Shown here: in pieces, positions 5,511-8,107 of the stretch
Layout: each line of letters starts with the position of its first letter
Position numbering within the stretch: the first letter of the stretch is position 1
Assembly: GCA_002482565.1 (NCBI GenBank)
Contig: DLGG01000037.1
Coordinates: 1 to 8,107, forward strand
Source: Solidesulfovibrio magneticus
Lineage (GTDB): Bacteria; Desulfobacterota; Desulfovibrionia; Desulfovibrionales; Desulfovibrionaceae
DNA length: 8,107 nt
Reading direction: 5' to 3'
The notes under the pieces: model-generated
Seen by the model: only the letters and a program-made list of their open reading frames with translations
Database searches by the model: none
Told to the model about the DNA's origin: nothing
Position numbers and translations under genes: made by a program

Positions 5511-5536
5511 AGGGCCGGCGTCAATCGCCAGGCCCT
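5511..5536. terminator. Candidate terminator hairpin between convergent purH and rpiA
   Basis: AGGGCC (5511-5516) pairs with GGCCCT (5531-5536) and GGCG (5517-5520) pairs with CGCC (5526-5529), with a bulged A and the loop TCAAT. It lies 35 bases past the rpiA stop on the minus strand and is followed by only TT on the plus strand. It could serve either gene. No U-run of note is present in either direction. Confidence 0.35.
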
Positions 5537-5570
5537 TTGAGGGTGCGACGCGCATGTCGCCGGGGCCGGT

Positions 5571-6278
5571 TCAGCCGGCCGGCCGGGAAAGCTCCCGCAC
5601 GCCGTCCGGGCCGGCGATAAAGGCCGCCTGGGCCATGCCCACAAAGAGTCCGTGCCCGGCCACGCCGGCCCGGGCGTCGAGGAGCGCCGCCAGCCCGGCC
5701 GGATCGTCCAGGGGGCCGAAGGCGCAGTCGCAGATGCAGTTGCCGCGCTGGGTGCGCATGGGGTCGCCGTCGGGGCGACGGCGCAGCGTCGGCGCGCCGC
5801 CCACGGCCGCCAGGAAGTCGACGGTGGGGGCCAGGGCAAAGGGCGTGACCTCGACCGGCAGGGCATGGCGCGTCCCAAGGACCGGCGAGCGCTTGCCGTC
5901 GTCGGCCACCAGCACGAAGCGCTCGGCGGCCTGGGCCACGATCTTCTCGTACAGAAGCGCGCCGCCGCCGCCCTTGATGCAGTCGAGGTTGGGGGCGATC
6001 TCGTCGGCTCCGTCGATGGCCAGGGCCAGCCGGGGAAAATCGTCGAGACAGGCCACGGGCAGGCCGGCGGCGCGAAGGGCCTGGGCCATGTAGCGCGCCG
6101 CCGGCACGAAGGCCGTGCCGGCCAGTTCCCCGCGCCCGGCCCGCGCGGCCAGAAACGGGACCACGGCCACGGCGGTGGAGCCGTGCCCCAGGCCCACGGC
6201 CATGCCCGGGCCGACCAGGTTCGCGGCGGCCTGGGCGGCGGCGTTTTTGCGTTCAACAATGGTTGCGGCGTCCGTCAT
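5571..6278 (-). CDS. rpiA: Ribose-5-phosphate isomerase A
   Basis: RpiA interconverts ribulose 5-phosphate and ribose 5-phosphate in the pentose phosphate pathway and so feeds PRPP, nucleotides and histidine. The 235-residue product is slightly longer than the usual 220-230. It has the diagnostic segments AIDGADEI (87-94) and KGGGGALLYEKI (102-113). Asp89, Asp92, Lys102 and Glu111 align with the E. coli catalytic and binding residues Asp81, Asp84, Lys94 and Glu103 at a constant offset. The N-terminal phosphate loop reads GHGSTA (31-36), where most members have GTGSTA, so a Thr is replaced by His. The QRGNCICDCAFGPLDDP stretch matches the family's GN-x-ILD segment, and HGLFVG replaces the more common NGLF. 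The ATG has GGGAG 6-7 bases upstream. It is convergent with purH and divergent from the transaldolase gene. Confidence 0.95.
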   Translation of the reverse strand: MTDAATIVERKNAAAQAAANLVGPGMAVGLGHGSTAVAVVPFLAARAGRGELAGTAFVPAARYMAQALRAAGLPVACLDDFPRLALAIDGADEIAPNLDCIKGGGGALLYEKIVAQAAERFVLVADDGKRSPVLGTRHALPVEVTPFALAPTVDFLAAVGGAPTLRRRPDGDPMRTQRGNCICDCAFGPLDDPAGLAALLDARAGVAGHGLFVGMAQAAFIAGPDGVRELSRPAG

Positions 6279-6420
6279 GTTGGTCTCCCGAGGCCGTGTC
6301 GCGGCCGATTTGTCAGGAAAAGGGCCTTGGCCCGGCCGGGACCGCCGCGCCTTGGAGCGGATGACGCGATGGTCGCTTTCCTGTTTCCTGCCGTGTTTCC
6401 CTCCGCAAGCGCCTCACGTC

Positions 6421-6451
6421 AACAGACTGTTTGCCTTTTGTTCGCAAAAGG
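6421..6451. promoter_or_regulatory. Two adjacent palindromes in the rpiA-transaldolase divergent region
   Basis: AACAGACTGTT (6421-6431) is an 11-bp palindrome with a central A. Two bases later comes CCTTTTGTTCGCAAAAGG (6434-6451), 7-bp perfect arms around TTCG. They lie between divergent genes, 143 bases from the rpiA ATG and 105 from the transaldolase ATG. This is suitable for a shared operator. The second could instead be an RNA stem with a stable UUCG loop, followed by the moderately U-rich TGTTTAGTTT. No regulator was recognised. Confidence 0.4.
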
Positions 6452-6477
6452 TGTTTAGTTTCCGTCATTATCTCGTA

Positions 6478-6499
6478 CCGGGGCAAGCTTTGGCCCCGG
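6478..6499 (+). other. Hairpin in the transaldolase upstream region
   Basis: CCGGGGC (6478-6484) and GCCCCGG (6493-6499) form a perfect 7-bp stem around AAGCTTTG, 57 bases upstream of the transaldolase ATG. It may be in the 5' leader. No confident -35/-10 pair was found in this 278-base region; the best plus-strand candidate (TTGCCT at 6431, TTTAGT at 6454, 17-base spacing) matches only four of six bases in each box. Confidence 0.35.
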
Positions 6500-6556
6500 G
6501 CAGGCGGCCTGTATTCCTTTATGCCGCCAGACGAACCAAACTGCTGCGAGGCCCCT

Positions 6557-7429
6557 ATGCGACCCGACACGCTCAAAACGCGCATTTTTCTCGACGGCGC
6601 CGATCCCCAGGAAACCCGGCAGGTCATCGCCGCCCTGGGTTTTCTCGACGGCCAGACCACCAACCCGAGTCTTCTGGCCAAGAATCCCGAGGCCGAAGCC
6701 CACAAGGTCGACGGCAACAAATTCAGCAGCACGGCCATCTACGACTTCTACAAGGCCCTGTGCCAGGAACTCTCCGCGCTGTTGCCCAAGGGGTCCATCT
6801 CCATCGAGGTCTACGCCGACGCCGACACCACCGTGGCCGACATGCTGACCCATGCCCGGGAGTTCGACGCCTGGATACCCAACGCCCACATCAAGCTGCC
6901 CACCACCACGGCCGGCCTTGAGGCCGCCGCCGTGCTCACCGGCGAAGGCCGGCGCGTCAACATGACCCTGGTCTTCAGCCAGGCCCAGGCCGCCGCCGTC
7001 TACGCCGCCACCCGTGGGGCCGGACGCGGCGACGTGTTCCTGTCGCCCTTTGTCGGCCGTCTGGACGACCGGGGCGAAAACGGCATGGACCTGATAAAAA
7101 ACATCGTGGCCCTCTACGCCCCAAGCGACGGCCATGTGGAGGTGCTCTCGGCCAGCGTGCGCACCATGGACCATTTCCTGTGCTCTCTGGCCTACGGCGC
7201 GGACATCATCACCGCTCCGGCCAAGGTGCTTCTGGCTTGGGCCGAGGCCGGCAAACCCATCCCCGGTCCCAAGTACGGCTACAACGCCAAGGGCCTGGCC
7301 CCCATCCCGGCCGAAGCCTTGCCCCTTGGCAAGAATTGGCGCGAGTATGACATCCGCCATCCGCTCACCGACGCGGGACTCAAAAAGTTCGCCGAGGATT
7401 GGAATTCGCTGATCGATATGGATTCCTAG
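6557..7429 (+). CDS. Transaldolase-family protein
   Basis: It is predicted to be a class I (Schiff-base) TIM-barrel aldolase of the transaldolase family, which moves a dihydroxyacetone unit between sugar phosphates in the non-oxidative pentose phosphate pathway. The 290-residue product shows FLDGADP (11-17), GQTTNPSLLAKN (32-43), IPNAHIKLPTTTAG (107-120) with Lys113 as the likely Schiff-base lysine, and VNMTLVFSQAQA (134-145). It also has SPFVGRLDDRGENG (163-176) and EVLSASVR (195-202). The length lies between short Fsa/TalC-type enzymes (about 215-220) and classical TalB (about 317), because of an insert around 44-80 and a C-terminal tail of about 60 residues (KYGYNAKG to the end). True transaldolase versus fructose-6-phosphate aldolase activity cannot be settled by eye. 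The start has GAGG at 5 bases; an in-frame ATG at 6521 lacks a ribosome site. Divergent rpiA supports a pentose phosphate role. Confidence 0.9.
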   Translation: MRPDTLKTRIFLDGADPQETRQVIAALGFLDGQTTNPSLLAKNPEAEAHKVDGNKFSSTAIYDFYKALCQELSALLPKGSISIEVYADADTTVADMLTHAREFDAWIPNAHIKLPTTTAGLEAAAVLTGEGRRVNMTLVFSQAQAAAVYAATRGAGRGDVFLSPFVGRLDDRGENGMDLIKNIVALYAPSDGHVEVLSASVRTMDHFLCSLAYGADIITAPAKVLLAWAEAGKPIPGPKYGYNAKGLAPIPAEALPLGKNWREYDIRHPLTDAGLKKFAEDWNSLIDMDS

Positions 7430-7433
7430 GCCT

Positions 7434-7525
7434 GTCGCGACTCTAGCGACGGCATCGGGCCACTGGCCTGTCATCGTTGCGCAACGGGGCCACGGGAAAA
7501 AGAACGACTGCTAACGCCCCGTTGC
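7434..7525 (+). other. Structured intergenic stretch, possible 3' UTR or small RNA
   Basis: Successive stems follow the transaldolase stop. GTCGC/GCGAC lies at 7434-7438 and 7446-7450, and GGCCA/TGGCC at 7458-7468. A perfect 10-bp pair GCAACGGGGC (7481-7490) / GCCCCGTTGC (7516-7525) encloses a 25-base A-rich loop. CGTTGCGCAACG (7475-7486) is also a 12-bp palindrome overlapping the third stem's 5' arm, so alternative folds are possible. The stretch is followed by an intrinsic terminator. No RNA family was recognised. Confidence 0.35.
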
Positions 7526-7540
7526 TTCATTGCTTTTGTG

Positions 7541-7574
7541 GACCGCCGGCGCAATCCGGCGGTCTGTTTGCTTT
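7541..7574 (+). terminator. Intrinsic terminator downstream of the transaldolase gene
   Basis: GACCGCCGG (7541-7549) pairs perfectly with CCGGCGGTC (7556-7564) around loop CGCAAT. It is followed at once by the U-rich TGTTTGCTTT (7565-7574). This is the only hairpin in the window with a proper U-tract. It lies 111 bases past the transaldolase stop and ahead of the response regulator gene, so it separates the two units. Confidence 0.8.
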
Positions 7575-7582
7575 GGCTGGCA

Positions 7583-7612
7583 TTGACAAAGGGCCTGGGC
7601 GGGGCCATGAAA
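7583..7612 (+). promoter_or_regulatory. Possible sigma-70 promoter for the response regulator gene
   Basis: A perfect -35 hexamer TTGACA (7583-7588) follows the terminator directly. The -10 is poor: CATGAA at 17-base or ATGAAA at 18-base spacing. Position fits transcription of the gene at 7654, but the weak -10 keeps confidence low. Confidence 0.35.
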
Positions 7613-7653
7613 AGGGTAAGCGGCTTTTTTTCGTTGCCCAAGGAGCTGTGAGC

Positions 7654-8031
7654 ATGATTCCGGCCCGCGTGATGATCGTCGAAGACGAGGCGATAACGGC
7701 CATGGCCACGGGGGCCATGCTCAAGCGGCTTGGCCATCAGGTCCTGGCCGCCGTGGGTTCGGGCCAGGAGGCGATAAAAGCCTTCCGTCGCCAGCGTCCC
7801 GATCTCGTGCTCATGGACATCCGCCTGGACGGCGACCTTGACGGCATCGAGACCGCCAAGCTCCTGCGCCGGGACAGCGACGTGCCGGTGGTGTTTGTCT
7901 CGGCCTTTGTCGATGACGGCACCCGCAACCGGGCCGCCGAGGCCAAGCCCTTCGATTTTCTGCCCAAACCTCTGGACGAATACGATTTGCAGGCGCTGCT
8001 GCATCGCCTGTTGCCGGAAGCCTCTCGTTGA
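7654..8031 (+). CDS. Single-domain response regulator (receiver domain only)
   Basis: The 125-residue product is a CheY-like receiver domain with no output domain. All key residues are present: the acidic pair Glu10-Asp11 in VMIVEDE, the phosphoacceptor Asp55 in LVLMDIRLDG, Ser83 in VVFVSAF, and Lys105 followed by Pro106 in FDFLPKP. Phe102 takes the place of the Tyr/Phe switch residue. It probably receives phosphate from a histidine kinase and acts by protein contact or as a phosphorelay intermediate. The chosen ATG has AGGAG at 8 bases (7641-7645). An in-frame ATG at 7606 would add 16 residues unlike a receiver domain and has no ribosome site. It overlaps the next reading frame by a TTGA junction, so a cognate kinase could be encoded just downstream. 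Its target is unknown. Confidence 0.93.
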   Translation: MIPARVMIVEDEAITAMATGAMLKRLGHQVLAAVGSGQEAIKAFRRQRPDLVLMDIRLDGDLDGIETAKLLRRDSDVPVVFVSAFVDDGTRNRAAEAKPFDFLPKPLDEYDLQALLHRLLPEASR

Positions 8032-8107
8032 CCGACCCGGGATTTGCCGCCTACGGCCTGGACGGCGATTTCACCGCCGCCTATCTGGCCGCCCGCCGTC
8101 TGGCCGA
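8028..8107 (+). CDS. Start of an unidentified gene, cut by the window edge
   Basis: A TTG at 8028-8030 overlaps the response regulator stop (TTGA) and is preceded by GGAAG (8016-8020) at 7 bases. The 26 codons visible read TDPGFAAYGLDGDFTAAYLAARRLA after the initiator. They have the strong C/G third-position bias of the neighbouring genes, and no stop. The overlap suggests an operon with the regulator. Too little is visible to name it. A histidine kinase partner would be typical, but nothing seen proves that. Confidence 0.55.
   Translation, partial: MTDPGFAAYGLDGDFTAAYLAARRLA

Noticed and set aside
4821..6259. Minus-strand open frames across purH (4821-5555) and in another frame of rpiA (5381-6259)
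   Set aside because: They overlap firmly identified genes, and their products are Arg/Pro/Trp- or Gly-rich strings typical of antisense or shifted frames in GC-rich DNA.
6431..6556. Longer N-terminus for the transaldolase protein
   Set aside because: The open frame upstream includes hairpins and has no ribosome binding site. The family N-terminus begins near MRPDTLKTRIFLDGADP.
1..8107. Mobile elements, CRISPR array, tRNA or rRNA genes
   Set aside because: No transposase or integrase-like product, no regularly spaced repeats, and no cloverleaf or rRNA-like sequence was seen on either strand by reading.

Overview
The window comes from a GC-rich chromosome with strong C/G third-position codon bias. 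The gene content suggests a deltaproteobacterium of the Desulfovibrionaceae type (for example Desulfovibrio or Solidesulfovibrio). The grounds are -24/-12 (sigma-54) promoters on flagellar genes, a stand-alone IMP cyclohydrolase in place of bifunctional PurH, and the overall codon style. This placement is inference from family knowledge, not a database match.

Layout. (1) Positions 1-3579, minus strand: flgB-flgC-fliE-fliF-fliG, the early basal-body operon encoding proximal rod proteins, the rod/MS-ring adaptor, the MS-ring and the rotor switch. fliG runs off the left edge. (2) Positions 3580-3931: a divergent regulatory region with a sigma-54-type promoter facing each way, one for flgB and one, matching the consensus almost perfectly, for a TPR protein gene. 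(3) Positions 3932-4504: a cytoplasmic protein of about five TPR repeats, probably co-regulated with the flagellum. (4) Positions 4505-4790: a non-coding stretch dense in hairpins, including a duplicated palindrome and a stem that buries the ribosome binding site of the next gene. (5) Positions 4791-5384: a stand-alone IMP cyclohydrolase (last step of IMP synthesis). (6) Positions 5385-5570: a convergent intergenic region with two hairpins and a triple 8-bp tandem repeat. (7) Positions 5571-6278, minus: rpiA, ribose-5-phosphate isomerase A. (8) Positions 6279-6556: a divergent region with two adjacent palindromes. (9) Positions 6557-7429: a transaldolase-family protein. (10) Positions 7430-7653: a structured intergenic region with a good intrinsic terminator. 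(11) Positions 7654-8031: a single-domain response regulator. It overlaps by a TTGA junction what looks like the start of another gene, cut by the right edge.

How the genes fit together. The left half is flagellar assembly under sigma-54 control, with the TPR gene as a candidate undescribed regulon member. The right half is central metabolism: RpiA and transaldolase belong to the non-oxidative pentose phosphate pathway that supplies ribose-5-phosphate for PRPP, and the IMP cyclohydrolase finishes the purine ring built on PRPP. No mobile element, tRNA, rRNA or CRISPR array was seen. The best leads for something undescribed are the sigma-54-driven TPR gene and the structured leader in front of the IMP cyclohydrolase gene.
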